Assembly: GCF_003315135.1 (NCBI RefSeq)
Contig: NZ_QNRK01000011.1
Location: forward strand, 62,001-126,000
DNA from: Roseiarcus fermentans
Lineage (GTDB): Bacteria; Pseudomonadota; Alphaproteobacteria; Rhizobiales; Beijerinckiaceae
Reading direction: 5' to 3'
DNA: 64,000 nucleotides
Shown here: positions 9,466-17,928 of the stretch, piece after piece
How positions within the stretch are numbered: position 1 is the first letter of the stretch
Layout: each line of letters begins with the position of its first letter
Translations under genes and position numbers: made by a program
The notes under the pieces: generated by a model
Told to the model about the DNA's origin: nothing
Database searches by the model: none
What the model saw: only the letters and a program-made list of their open reading frames with translations

Positions 9466-11304
9466 TTACGGCGCGACGCGCTTGTAGAGACCCTCGAGGG
9501 CGGCGATCGCGTCGCCGCCCACGAACACGAACTCGTCCACGCCCGCCGCGCGCAGCCCCTGCTCGAGGTCGCCGGGGCGCCCCGCGAACATCAGGCCCTT
9601 GACGCCGGACGCCTTGACGGCGGCGGCGAAGGCCTCGCCGCGCGCCGCATAGGTCGCGTCGTCGCTGCACAGGCACGCGAACGGGGCGCGGCTGGCCGCG
9701 AGCTTGGCCACCGCGTCCTCGGGCGTCGCCGCCTCGCCGTCATAGACGGAGGCGACGCCGCCCGCCTCGAGCCAGTCGCGCATGTAGGCGACCCGGCGGC
9801 GGTGGGCGGGCTCCGGACCGATCGCCACCAGATAGGCCCGGGGGCGCTCGCCGGTCTTTTCCAAGATCGCGTCGGACCGGTCGCGCAAGGCCTCGAACGG
9901 CTCGGCGAGCCGGATCGGCGACAGCGCCCCCTCGACCGATGCGAACGGCTCCGGCGCCGGCGCCCCCGGCGCGACGTCGACAGGCGTTTCGTCAGGCTGC
10001 GGGTGGGCGCTGACGCCGGTGATCGGCGTCTTGATCCTGGCGATGTCGCGCCTGAGCGCCGCGGCGTTCTCGCCGACCTTGCGCTGGAAAGTCCCCTCCA
10101 CGAGCGCCGACGGCAGGCCGCCCCTGGCTTCGATCTCCTGGAACAGCGCCCAGCCCTTCTCGCCGAGCGCCTTGGTCAGGGCCTCGAAACCGCCGGCGCC
10201 GGCGGCGGGATCGGCGACGAATCCGAGGTGGGACTCGCGCAAGAGAATGAGCTGGCCGTTGCGGGCGAGCCGGCGCGCCAGACTGTCGGGCAAACCGACC
10301 GCGAGCGTATGCGGCAGGACGCTGACGGTGTCGGCGCCGCCGAGGCCGGCGGCGAACGCCGCGACCGTTCCGCGCATGACATTCACATACGGATCGCGCC
10401 GGGTCATCATCCGCCAGGCGCTTTCCGCCTGCACGTACGGGGCGCGCGGCGCGAGCCCGCAGGCGTCCTCGACCCGCGCCCACAGGATGCGCAACGCCCG
10501 GAACTTGGCCAGCGACACGAATTCCTCCGCGTCGGAGGCGAGCCGGAACGCCAGCATGGCGCGCGCTGCGTCGGGCGCGACGCCGGCGTCGCCGAGGGCG
10601 CGCAGGAGGGTGACGGCGGCGGCCAGCGCGAAGGCGAGTTCCTGCGCGGCCGAGCCGCCCGCCGCATGCACGCTGCGCGCGTCGGCGACGAAGAAGGGTC
10701 CGGCGAAGCGCCCGGAGCGCAGGTCGAGCGCCGCGTCGAGGTAAGGATTGACGTGCGCCGACCAGTCGGCGGGGAACGGCCCGCGGGCCGCCGCCGCGAA
10801 CGGATCGAGGCCGAAGGAGACCGCCGAGATCGCGGGCTCGGCCCCGGCGTCGCGGATGCGCTGGCGGAAGGCGCGCGCCTCGGCCGGACCGTCCGGACCG
10901 AGGTCGAGCTCGAAGCGGGTCCCGGCGTCGAACTGCACGCCGTCGAAGGCCAGTCCCAGCGCCTCCGGGTCGGATCGCCGCAGGCCGAAGCCGTAGGCGC
11001 CGATCGCGCGCGCGAACACCACCTGGAGCCCGTCGGCGCCGTTGGCGAGGTCGTCCTGCGCCTGGGCGCTGGCCTCGCGGGCGTCGGGATTGTCGAGGCG
11101 GGCGATCACCCGCCACGCCCCGCCGGCGCGAAGGGCGCGCGGGCCCTCGGCGGGCTGGTAGACCGGCTCGATCCGGACGCCGTCGGCGGTCCTGGCGACG
11201 AGCTTGTCGAGGCTCGCCCCCTTCAGCGCCGCTTCCGCGGCCTTGCGCCAGTCGGCCTCCGTCCAGGCCGGGAATACTTCCGCCTCCGCTCCCACAGCCC
11301 TCAC
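9466..11304 (-). CDS. mutA: Methylmalonyl-CoA mutase, small (beta) subunit
   Basis: A 612-residue protein homologous to MutB along its length but without the DxHxxG cobalt-ligand motif in the C-terminal domain, as expected for the non-catalytic partner of a heterodimeric mutase. Its own sequence begins [21 protein letters not shown], typical of the small subunit. The GTG start at 11304 has AGGGA immediately upstream; a second GTG nine bases downstream is equally possible. It precedes mutB with a 20-bp gap. The chaperone GTPase gene meaB is not in the window. The preceding same-strand gene ends 34 bp upstream, so all three may share a transcript. Confidence 0.93.
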   Translation of the reverse strand: MRAVGAEAEVFPAWTEADWRKAAEAALKGASLDKLVARTADGVRIEPVYQPAEGPRALRAGGAWRVIARLDNPDAREASAQAQDDLANGADGLQVVFARAIGAYGFGLRRSDPEALGLAFDGVQFDAGTRFELDLGPDGPAEARAFRQRIRDAGAEPAISAVSFGLDPFAAAARGPFPADWSAHVNPYLDAALDLRSGRFAGPFFVADARSVHAAGGSAAQELAFALAAAVTLLRALGDAGVAPDAARAMLAFRLASDAEEFVSLAKFRALRILWARVEDACGLAPRAPYVQAESAWRMMTRRDPYVNVMRGTVAAFAAGLGGADTVSVLPHTLAVGLPDSLARRLARNGQLILLRESHLGFVADPAAGAGGFEALTKALGEKGWALFQEIEARGGLPSALVEGTFQRKVGENAAALRRDIARIKTPITGVSAHPQPDETPVDVAPGAPAPEPFASVEGALSPIRLAEPFEALRDRSDAILEKTGERPRAYLVAIGPEPAHRRRVAYMRDWLEAGGVASVYDGEAATPEDAVAKLAASRAPFACLCSDDATYAARGEAFAAAVKASGVKGLMFAGRPGDLEQGLRAAGVDEFVFVGGDAIAALEGLYKRVAP

Positions 11305-11338
11305 TCCCTGTCGTTTGTGCGACCCGGAAAACTCCGGG

Positions 11339-11746
11339 TCAGATGAATTGGGAAATGCCCGGTATCGAAGCGGCGATCTCGCCGATGATCTGGTCGCCCG
11401 CCACTTCGCGCGCGTAGGCGAACACCTCCCGCCCGGAGGTCTGGATCTGGTCCATGCTGAGGCCGAGCCCCATCAATTCGCCGCCCAGCGCCATCAGGCC
11501 GCCGCCGCCCATCGCGCCGGTCGCGATGCCCATGAGGCCCTTCAGTCCGAACCCCATGCCCTCGCCGCCGGTCCGGTCGCCGGAGGCGACGATCGCGTGC
11601 AGCTCCGGCGCCTTCTCCCACAGGTCCTTGACCGCCTCCTCGGACGCTTCGCGCTGGATGAAGTCGGCGATCAGCGCGACCGTCTTGCGGGCGACCTCCG
11701 GCGACAGGTTGGCCGCGGTGGCGACGCGGGCGATGACGTTGTCCAT
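11339..11746 (-). CDS. Conserved hypothetical protein (DUF2267/DUF2780-like)
   Basis: A 135-residue protein with a helical N-terminus (DNVIARVATAANLSPEVARK), a basic/acidic middle (QREASEEAVKDLWEKAPELH) and a long Gly/Met-rich stretch (GFGLKGLMGIATGAMGGGG). The pattern matches small rhizobial proteins annotated as DUF2267- or DUF2780-like; function is unknown. ATG 11746 follows GGGAG at a good distance. It sits 34 bp upstream of mutA on the same strand. The glycine-rich core could form a hydrophobic helix pair, but no clear membrane segment is evident. Confidence 0.7.
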   Translation of the reverse strand: MDNVIARVATAANLSPEVARKTVALIADFIQREASEEAVKDLWEKAPELHAIVASGDRTGGEGMGFGLKGLMGIATGAMGGGGLMALGGELMGLGLSMDQIQTSGREVFAYAREVAGDQIIGEIAASIPGISQFI

Positions 11747-12428
11747 AAATGACTCCCTGGTTGCACGGTCTTTGCGGCGTTGTGTCGCCCCCAGCGCAAC
11801 CAAAATCAAGAACGCCCCGCATAGTAATTGGTCGGCGGCGCGAACGCCACCGAAACGCCCGCCGGCGACCGAGGGCGCGACGAAAGGGCGCGGCGGACGA
11901 GGGGACCCGGCCGGACGCCGGCGCGACGCGGCTCGCTCAGACCTTCATGAGAATTTCACATAACTAAACCCGGACGAATTATGCAGGAATTGCGCAGCGC
12001 CCTCGGGTGACCGCCGTCGCGACGGCGCGACGGCGGCGAATCCGCCCAGGCCCGCCCGCCCGGAGCCGTCGCCGCGAGCGGCGCGGCGGCGCGGCCGCCG
12101 CACCGTCCCGATACCCGCCACGGCCGCTCGATTGCTGATCTTTCCGAGTGATGGCGGGGCGTTCGCGGGCCCCAGGCCAGGAACGCGGCCGGCGCCGGGA
12201 GGATCCGTTCCGTCCGGGAATCCGGGCGCCTGCGCCGCCGGGCGTAGGAATATGAACATTTGTGTAATCTCTGTATGCATTTGTCGCATACCTGCGCTGA
12301 ATACGCATACCTACCGAAAAGCGACCGAGCCGCCTATGTTGCAGCGCAAGGAAAGATTTGTTGCATCGCAACACAAACGCCGTCCGATCCGCTCGCGCGG
12401 GCGGGCGGGACATTCAGGAGACCAGACC
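11747..12428. other. Long divergent intergenic region upstream of the DUF1127 gene
   Basis: About 680 bp between divergent genes. No frame here resembles a protein. Two patches are relatively AT-rich: 11945-11990, and 12240-12310, the latter likely the promoter region of the DUF1127 gene. The second contains GTATGC at 12273-12278 and its complement GCATAC at 12286-12291, with a further GCATAC at 12305-12310, which could be an operator. The GC-rich middle (12000-12120) shows nothing definite. Confidence 0.45.
12273..12291. promoter_or_regulatory. Candidate operator: inverted repeat GTATGC-N7-GCATAC
   Basis: Two perfect 6-bp arms separated by 7 bp lie in the AT-rich patch about 140 bp upstream of the DUF1127 start. 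A third GCATAC half-site occurs at 12305-12310. This is a pattern seen in the sequence; the regulator is unknown and chance occurrence is possible. Confidence 0.3.
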
Positions 12429-12596
12429 ATGAGCACTCTCAAGAACGTCGCCGACAAGCTGGCCGCGTGGCGCCGGTATCGCGAAGCGGTTCGGGAACTG
12501 AGCCAGATGACCGACCGGGAGCTGAACGACATCGGCATCCGCCGCGGCGAGATCGAAACGGTCGTCCGCCAGTCGGTGATGTCGACCGTCGGCTGA
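12429..12596 (+). CDS. DUF1127 small arginine-rich protein
   Basis: A 55-residue protein with the DUF1127 pattern: [34 protein letters not shown]. In alphaproteobacteria such proteins are small basic regulators; studied members affect phosphate and carbon metabolism and RNA turnover, but this copy has not been characterised. ATG 12429 has AGGAG at 12416-12420. A strong intrinsic terminator follows at 12637-12664, so it is a monocistronic unit with a long leader. Confidence 0.85.
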   Translation: MSTLKNVADKLAAWRRYREAVRELSQMTDRELNDIGIRRGEIETVVRQSVMSTVG

Positions 12597-12636
12597 ACCG
12601 GCGTGAACCGTCTGCGTTTCGCCTGAACGGATCGGG

Positions 12637-12664
12637 AAGCGGCCCCTGGCGGGCCGCTTTTTCG
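12637..12664 (+). terminator. Rho-independent terminator of the DUF1127 gene
   Basis: AGCGGCCC pairs with GGGCCGCT around a CTGGC loop, immediately followed by a T-rich run TTTTTCGTTTGTTT. It lies about 40 bp past the DUF1127 stop codon and before trmFO. Confidence 0.8.
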
Positions 12665-12721
12665 TTTGTTTGGGCCGCTGTCCGGTTGACGCCCCGGCCC
12701 GGCTCGGGCGAAGACGAGGCG

Positions 12722-14143
12722 ATGCGTCCCATTCACGTCATCGGCGGCGGCCTCGCCGGCTCGGAAGCCGCGTGGCAGGCGGCCGAGGCCGGCGTTCCGG
12801 TCGTGCTGCACGAAATGCGCCCCGAAACCGCGACCGCCGCGCACCGCACCGGCCGGCTGGCGGAGCTCGTCTGCTCGAACTCCTTCCGCTCCGACGACGC
12901 CGCGACCAACGCCGTCGGCGTGCTGCACCGCGAGATGCGCGCCCTCGACTCGGTCATCCTGCGCAGCGCCGACGCCCATCAGGTGCCGGCGGGCGGCGCG
13001 CTCGCGGTCGACCGCGACGGATTTTCCCAAGCGGTCGAAAGCGCCGTGCTCGCGCACCCGTTGGTCACGCTCGCGCGCGGCGAGATCGCCGGTCTTCCGC
13101 CCGCCGACTGGGACAATGTCGTGATCGCGACCGGCCCGCTCACCTCGGCCGCCCTCGCCGAGGCGATCGCCCGCCTCACCGGAGAAGGCGCGCTCGCCTT
13201 CTTCGACGCCATCGCGCCGATCGTCCATCGCGCCTCGATCGACATGGACGTCGCCTGGATGCAGTCGCGCTACGACAAGGAAGGGCCGAGCGGCGAGGGC
13301 GCGGCGGCCTATGTCAACTGCCCGATGAACCGCGACCAGTACGAGGCCTTCGTCGACGCGCTGCTCGCGGCCGAGAAGACGGAGTTTCGCGAGTTCGAGG
13401 GCACGCCCTATTTCGACGGCTGCCTGCCGATCGAGGTCATGGCCGAGCGCGGGCGCGAGACCCTGCGCCACGGGCCGATGAAGCCCGTGGGCCTGACCAA
13501 CGCGCATGCGCCCGCCGTCAAGCCCTGGGCGGTGGCGCAGCTCCGGCAGGACAACGCGATCGGCGCGCTCTTCAACATCGTCGGCTTCCAGACCAAGATG
13601 AAATACGGCGAGCAGACGCGGGTGTTCCGGATGATCCCCGGCCTCGAGCGCGCCGAATTCGCCCGGCTCGGCGGCATCCACCGCAACACCTACCTGAATT
13701 CCCCGAAGGTTCTCGACCCGCTCCTGAGGCTCAGGGCCGAGCCGCGCCTGCGCTTCGCCGGCCAGATCACCGGCTGCGAGGGCTATGTCGAGAGCGCCGC
13801 AATCGGCCTGATCGCCGGGCGCCTCGCCGCAGCCGAACGCCGCGGCGAGGCGCTCGAGCCGCCGCCCGGAACGACCGCGATCGGCGCCCTCCTCAACCAC
13901 ATCACCGGCGGCCACATCGAAGCGATCGACGCCGGGCCGCGCTCCTTCCAGCCGATGAACGTCAATTTCGGCCTGTTTCCGCCGATCGTCGAGCCGCGGG
14001 TCGACGAGACGGGCCGGCGCCTGCGCGGACCGGACCGCGGCGCGGCGCGCAAGCGCGCGCTGTCGGCGCGGGCGGACGCCGACCTCGCCGCCTGGATCGA
14101 GGCCAATCGCCCGCCGTTGCGGAGCGAGGACGCGGCCGGATAG
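12722..14143 (+). CDS. trmFO: Methylenetetrahydrofolate-tRNA-(uracil-5-)-methyltransferase TrmFO
   Basis: A 473-residue folate- and FAD-dependent enzyme that makes 5-methyluridine at position 54 of tRNA. The N-terminal FAD motif is [14 protein letters not shown], followed by LHEMRPE and the conserved [11 protein letters not shown] containing a family cysteine. Later motifs are [23 protein letters not shown] (shortened here to its conserved core HGPMKPVGL), [12 protein letters not shown] and [16 protein letters not shown] with the second conserved cysteine. The last of these and [10 protein letters not shown] are diagnostic. Length is as expected. ATG 12722 begins directly at the Rossmann motif. 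It is a single gene that converges with the YCII gene. Confidence 0.95.
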   Translation: MRPIHVIGGGLAGSEAAWQAAEAGVPVVLHEMRPETATAAHRTGRLAELVCSNSFRSDDAATNAVGVLHREMRALDSVILRSADAHQVPAGGALAVDRDGFSQAVESAVLAHPLVTLARGEIAGLPPADWDNVVIATGPLTSAALAEAIARLTGEGALAFFDAIAPIVHRASIDMDVAWMQSRYDKEGPSGEGAAAYVNCPMNRDQYEAFVDALLAAEKTEFREFEGTPYFDGCLPIEVMAERGRETLRHGPMKPVGLTNAHAPAVKPWAVAQLRQDNAIGALFNIVGFQTKMKYGEQTRVFRMIPGLERAEFARLGGIHRNTYLNSPKVLDPLLRLRAEPRLRFAGQITGCEGYVESAAIGLIAGRLAAAERRGEALEPPPGTTAIGALLNHITGGHIEAIDAGPRSFQPMNVNFGLFPPIVEPRVDETGRRLRGPDRGAARKRALSARADADLAAWIEANRPPLRSEDAAG

Positions 14144-14170
14144 AATTCCCCGCGTCCCCGCAGCGGCCGG

Positions 14171-14512
14171 CTACATGCCGGGGATCGGCATGATCTCGAC
14201 GATCTCGACCCAGGCGCCGGGCATCTCGAGATGCGGATTGCCCTTTTGCAACATCGCGGCCGCAGCCTCGGCGGAGTCCGCCTGCACGATCGAATAGCCG
14301 CCGATGCCGTTCTTCGTGTCGGAGATCCCCTTCGCGTCGACGCGCTTGGTCCTGCCGAGCGGCGCCCCGCCGTCGACCAGCGACGCCTGGTGCTCGCCCA
14401 TCCACTTCATCCAGGCGTCCATGCCCTTCTTCTGCTGCTCGGGCGTCGACTCGCGCATCATCCGCTCGAAGTCCGCCGGGTTCGCCATGTACAGGACCAT
14501 GAACTTCGCCAT
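14171..14512 (-). CDS. YCII-related domain protein
   Basis: A 113-residue protein beginning MAKFMVLYMANPADFERMM and containing MDAWMKWMGEHQASLVDGG and GGYSIVQADSAEAAAAML, the usual layout of YCII-related (ferredoxin-like fold) proteins. These often lie near sigma factors or catabolic genes and may be small enzymes; none is assigned for this one. ATG 14512 has GGAGG upstream at an ideal distance. It lies 200 bp downstream of the sulfatase on the same strand. Confidence 0.8.
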   Translation of the reverse strand: MAKFMVLYMANPADFERMMRESTPEQQKKGMDAWMKWMGEHQASLVDGGAPLGRTKRVDAKGISDTKNGIGGYSIVQADSAEAAAAMLQKGNPHLEMPGAWVEIVEIMPIPGM

Positions 14513-14714
14513 TCCGTTCCTCCTCCTGATGTCGCGCGCCTGTTTGCGGCGGACCGGCTTTCCCTTTCCCGGGCGCCTGCGGCGAGCGCCGGGACCGTCG
14601 CACGGCCGATGGTCGAAAATTGGACTTCGCACGAGCGCATGGGAAGCATCCGCGCCCCGCTCGACGATCCGCGCGCGAGCCGGCCCGATACGCTCGCGGG
14701 CGAGCTGGCGCGCC

Positions 14715-16253
14715 TCACCCGCCGCCGCGGAACCGCGTGATGTTCGGCGCCGGCGGGTTGGGATGGTCCTTGACCGAGCGCTCGTAGGCCTTCACCGCCT
14801 GGAGCGCCGGATCGAGCGCCCAGGGGAACAGGAACGCGACGTTCAACTGCTCGGCCGGGTCCATCTCGATGTTGTAGAGCTTCGGATAGCCGTTCATCTC
14901 GCCGCTCGCCGCCTCGAGCCCGCCGAGGCGCTGCGCGCCCTCGCCGCTCGGACGGATGTCGCGATAATAGACGCGCCACTGCTTCCAGCGCGCCGCGACC
15001 AGATCCGGCCCGATGAAGGTCAGGAGCTGCTCGCGGGCGCCGAGCGCGCTCCGGCCGAACAGCGCCTCGCTCTGGTCGACGCCGTCGATCGGCCGGTCGG
15101 CCGGCAACTTGCCGCCGACGATGGCGGCGAACGTCGGCAGGAAATCCATTTCCGAGACCATGGCGTTGGACGACGAGCCGGCGGCCACGTGGCCGGGCCA
15201 GCGGACGAAGGCGAAGGTGCGGACCGAGCCCTCGCTGGCGTCGCCGAGTTCGCCGCGGAACGGGCCGCTGAAGCCCATGTCGGGCGTGCCGCTGTTGCCG
15301 AGCTCGCGCACCGTCATGCCCTGCGGGCCGTTGTCGGAGGCGAAGACGACGATCGTGTCGCGGTCGACGCCGAGGCGCTCGAGCGCGTCGAGAATTTGCC
15401 CGACGTGGAAGTCGCCCTCCATCATCTTGTCGCCGTAGTTGCCGATCCGCGACTTGCCGGCGAAGGCGTGCGAGGGAAGATTGGGATAGTGGCCCATCGA
15501 GAACGGCAGGTAGAGGAAGAAGGGCCGCCCGGCGGCGTGGGCGCGCGTCATGAAGTCGATCGCCCGGTCGGTCAGCTCGTTGTCGATCTCGGCCCGCACC
15601 GCGGGCGTATAGGGTTTGACCGCGCGCAGCGGCCCGCCCGCCTTCGCCTCGACCATCATCGCCTCGGCCGCGACCGCCGCTTCGTGCGCCGGCGTGTAGG
15701 AATGCGTGAGACGGATGGTGTCGAGAAAGGTCGCCGAGTCCCACGACCAGTCGGGCGGAATGCCGTAGAACTCGTCGAAGCCATGCGCGGTCGGCAGGCT
15801 CTGCGGATCGCGGCCGAGGTGCCACTTGCCGAAGATCGCCGTGGCGTAGCCGAGGCCGTGGAACAGGTCGCCCATGGTGAAGGCGTCGGCCGGCAGCGTG
15901 TTCGGCGTGCCGGGCATGAGCACCAGCGAGAGCCCGTTGCGGATGGAATACTGGCCGGTCATCAGCGCGGCGCGCGAGGGCGTGCACGACGGCTCGACCA
16001 GATATTGCGTCAGGCGCAGGCCCTGGCGCGCCAGGTCGTCGATGCGCGGCGTGGGAAAGCCGCGCAGCTCGCCGCCGCCATAGGGCCCGAGATCGCCCCA
16101 GCCGACGTTGTCGGCCAGGATCAGCGCCACGTTCGGTCGCGGCCCGGCGCTCTGCGCCGCCGCCGCGGACACGGCCGCGAGCGCCGCGGCGAGGATGGCG
16201 AGGCCGAGACGGCCGCGGTGGAGAAACGATCGCGTTGCGCCCGAATCCGTCAT
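14715..16253 (-). CDS. Secreted arylsulfatase (type I, Cys-type)
   Basis: A 512-residue alkaline-phosphatase-superfamily sulfatase. A signal peptide is visible (RLGLAILAAALAAVSAAAAQ). The metal-binding start is ALILADNVGWGDLG and the catalytic signature is CTPSRAALMTG, in which the cysteine is converted to formylglycine. Further metal/substrate residues appear in KWHLGRDP, AFDEFYG-like GFDEFYGIPPDW and FASDNGPQG. The enzyme should hydrolyse sulfate esters in the periplasm; the substrate is unknown. No formylglycine-generating enzyme gene lies in the window. ATG 16253 gives a standard signal peptide; an upstream start would add 28 residues. It is divergent from the DUF2852 gene. Confidence 0.9.
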   Translation of the reverse strand: MTDSGATRSFLHRGRLGLAILAAALAAVSAAAAQSAGPRPNVALILADNVGWGDLGPYGGGELRGFPTPRIDDLARQGLRLTQYLVEPSCTPSRAALMTGQYSIRNGLSLVLMPGTPNTLPADAFTMGDLFHGLGYATAIFGKWHLGRDPQSLPTAHGFDEFYGIPPDWSWDSATFLDTIRLTHSYTPAHEAAVAAEAMMVEAKAGGPLRAVKPYTPAVRAEIDNELTDRAIDFMTRAHAAGRPFFLYLPFSMGHYPNLPSHAFAGKSRIGNYGDKMMEGDFHVGQILDALERLGVDRDTIVVFASDNGPQGMTVRELGNSGTPDMGFSGPFRGELGDASEGSVRTFAFVRWPGHVAAGSSSNAMVSEMDFLPTFAAIVGGKLPADRPIDGVDQSEALFGRSALGAREQLLTFIGPDLVAARWKQWRVYYRDIRPSGEGAQRLGGLEAASGEMNGYPKLYNIEMDPAEQLNVAFLFPWALDPALQAVKAYERSVKDHPNPPAPNITRFRGGG

Positions 16254-16407
16254 GATCGTGCGTCCTCGCGGGGACGCCCGGCGCATGGAGACATCCGCCC
16301 GGGCGTCCGCCGGCCCGGACGCTAGAGGGATCCGCAACCGGCGCGTTTGACGCGGGTCAAACCGGCGCTTTCGGGCAAGCCGCGGCGCCCGCGGCGCCCC
16401 TTGAAAC

Positions 16408-16447
16408 CGATATATCGCACCTTAGATGCTACGCATCCGATATATCG
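16408..16447. promoter_or_regulatory. Two CGATATATCG palindromes 30 bp apart (PadR operator candidate)
   Basis: The 10-bp palindrome CGATATATCG occurs at 16408-16417 and again at 16438-16447, centre-to-centre exactly 30 bp (about three helical turns), in an otherwise GC-rich promoter region directly upstream of the DUF2852 gene. The downstream gene at 17069 encodes a PadR regulator related to NfeR/YqjI, a family that binds AT-rich palindromes near its own operon. The palindromes are seen directly; the regulator link is inference. Confidence 0.65.
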
Positions 16448-16469
16448 GATAGCAAGAACGAGGTTCACC

Positions 16470-16898
16470 ATGTCCGACACGTTCGAAGGCCCGCGCCCCC
16501 GCTGGCCGGGGCCGCTCCCTCATGACTTCGACCCCTGGCGATGGGGCGAGCGTCGCCATGGCCCGCCGCTGCCGGTGAAGATCCTGGCGGTGGCCGTGGC
16601 TTTCTGGCTGTTCCATCCGCTCGGCGTCGCCCTGCTCGTCTACTTCCTGTGGCGCGCGGCGCGGGGACGCGGCTGCGGCTTCCACGCCGACCGGTTCGGG
16701 ACGCGCGCGCACGTCCGCCGGTCGTCCGGCAACACCGCGTTCGAGGAACGCCGGCGCGAGACCCTGAAGGCGCTCGACGAGGAGGCCGAGGCGTTCGAGG
16801 CCTTCGAGAAGCGGCGCCGCGAGGCGCAGGACCGCGAGGCGTTCGAGCGGTTCGTGGCCGAGCGCAATGCGCCCAAGGGCGACGAGCCGCCGAAGTAA
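16470..16898 (+). CDS. DUF2852-like membrane protein
   Basis: A 142-residue protein with a short Pro/Trp-rich N-terminus, one or two hydrophobic segments (VKILAVAVAFWLFHPLG, VALLVYFLWRAARG) and a charged helical C-terminal half (FEERRRETLKALDEEAEAFE) likely to form a coiled coil. This architecture matches DUF2852 proteins of Hyphomicrobiales, whose function is unknown. ATG 16470 is the first methionine after the palindromic operators. The PadR gene follows 170 bp downstream on the same strand, suggesting joint control. Confidence 0.7.
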   Translation: MSDTFEGPRPRWPGPLPHDFDPWRWGERRHGPPLPVKILAVAVAFWLFHPLGVALLVYFLWRAARGRGCGFHADRFGTRAHVRRSSGNTAFEERRRETLKALDEEAEAFEAFEKRRREAQDREAFERFVAERNAPKGDEPPK

Positions 16899-16912
16899 CC
16901 GTACCCGTCGTT

Positions 16913-16939
16913 CCGCCCCCGCTTCCCCGGCGGGGGCGG
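16913..16939 (+). other. GC-rich hairpin between the DUF2852 and PadR genes
   Basis: CCGCCCCCG at 16913-16921 pairs perfectly with CGGGGGCGG at 16931-16939 across a 9-base loop, 15 bp after the DUF2852 stop codon. There is no T-run, so it is not a classical terminator; it may be an mRNA-stabilising or attenuating hairpin. Confidence 0.45.
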
Positions 16940-17068
16940 CCGCCCTCGCGCCGGCGCCTCCGCCCCGGCGCGCCTGCGAAAAAGACCTTTGCGCGAGTTT
17001 GCGATTCCGCACGAACGCAAGTCGCTCTAGCATGATCCCGTCGCGCTCCGCGGCCAGAGAAGCGATCG

Positions 17069-17638
17069 ATGCCTTCCCCCTTCCGCCCGCCGCCGCCCGG
17101 CGATGACGAGGCGCCGGACTGCGGCCCGCGCGCCGCCTTCCGCGGCCTGTTCGGACGCCATCGCGGCGGCCCGTTCGGGCGCTGGCGCGGGGCGCGCATG
17201 TTCGATTCCGGCGCGCTGCGCCTGCTGGCGCTGGGCCTGATCGCCGAGGAGCCGCGCCACGGCTACGACATCATCCGGGTGTTGCGGGCGCGCTTCCAGG
17301 GGTCCTACAGCCCCAGTCCCGGCTCCATCTATCCCATCCTGCAGCAGCTTTCCGACGCCGGTCTCGTCACATCGTCCTCGCACGGCCCGCGCCGGCGCTT
17401 CGCGATCACCGAGGCCGGAAAGAGCTGGCTCGCCGGGCAGAGCGCCGAACTGGACGCGATCAAGGTTCAGCTCGACGAAGCGGCCTCGCCGATCGGCGAG
17501 CAGGCCATCGGCGAGGCGATCCGCGACCTCCGCCAGGCTTTGTTCTCCAAGATGCGGGAAGGGGCGCTGGACGCCGGGCAGGCCCGGCGTCTGCGCGACG
17601 TCCTGGAGCGGGCGCGGCGCGAGATCGAGGATCTGTAG
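17069..17638 (+). CDS. PadR-family transcriptional regulator (NfeR/YqjI-like)
   Basis: A 189-residue regulator. After a Pro/Gly-rich N-terminal tail (about 45 residues), the winged-helix domain reads LRLLALGLIAEEPRHGYDI, then SYSPSPGSIYPILQQLSDAGLV and RRRFAITEAGKSWL, all diagnostic for PadR. The C-terminal helical part is a dimerisation domain. The closest remembered relative is E. coli NfeR (YqjI), a nickel-responsive repressor, but the His/Cys-rich metal-binding tail of that protein is missing here: the tail has one Cys and one His. It likely regulates itself and the DUF2852 gene through the CGATATATCG repeats. Confidence 0.88.
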   Translation: MPSPFRPPPPGDDEAPDCGPRAAFRGLFGRHRGGPFGRWRGARMFDSGALRLLALGLIAEEPRHGYDIIRVLRARFQGSYSPSPGSIYPILQQLSDAGLVTSSSHGPRRRFAITEAGKSWLAGQSAELDAIKVQLDEAASPIGEQAIGEAIRDLRQALFSKMREGALDAGQARRLRDVLERARREIEDL

Positions 17639-17830
17639 GGCTGATTCGCCCCCTCGCCGCGCGCGGCGAGATGTCGCTGTCACGCCGCCCGGGCGCCGCG
17701 CCCCGGCCGCCCGCGGCCGCAATGTCTCCCATGTTTGACAGCGCCTGAAGGGTTCGCGCCGGTCTCGCGTCCGCCCGGTTTCCGGCGCTCGCCGGCGTCG
17801 CGCCGATTGACCCTCCTGTCGTTAAGTCGT

Positions 17831-17843
17831 ATTGTATGATAAT
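17831..17843. promoter_or_regulatory. Candidate operator ATTGTATGATAAT upstream of the sugar transporter
   Basis: An AT-rich near-palindrome 86 bp upstream of the substrate-binding protein start, in otherwise GC-rich DNA. It resembles the TTGTATGATACAA-type sites I associate with FCD-family GntR regulators of sugar and sugar-acid genes; such a regulator is the last gene of this cluster. Resemblance is by eye only. Confidence 0.4.
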
Positions 17844-17928
17844 TGGCATTTCGGCTGCGGGGGCCGCCAAGCCTGAATCAACAAGCGAGCGTCCGGCAGC
17901 CGAGGCGCCAACAATCGGGAGGTACATT

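Noticed and set aside
11305-11338. Possible cobalamin riboswitch upstream of mutA
   Set aside because: The gap is only 34 bp and lacks any B12-box-like sequence; B12 control, if any, would have to lie further upstream.
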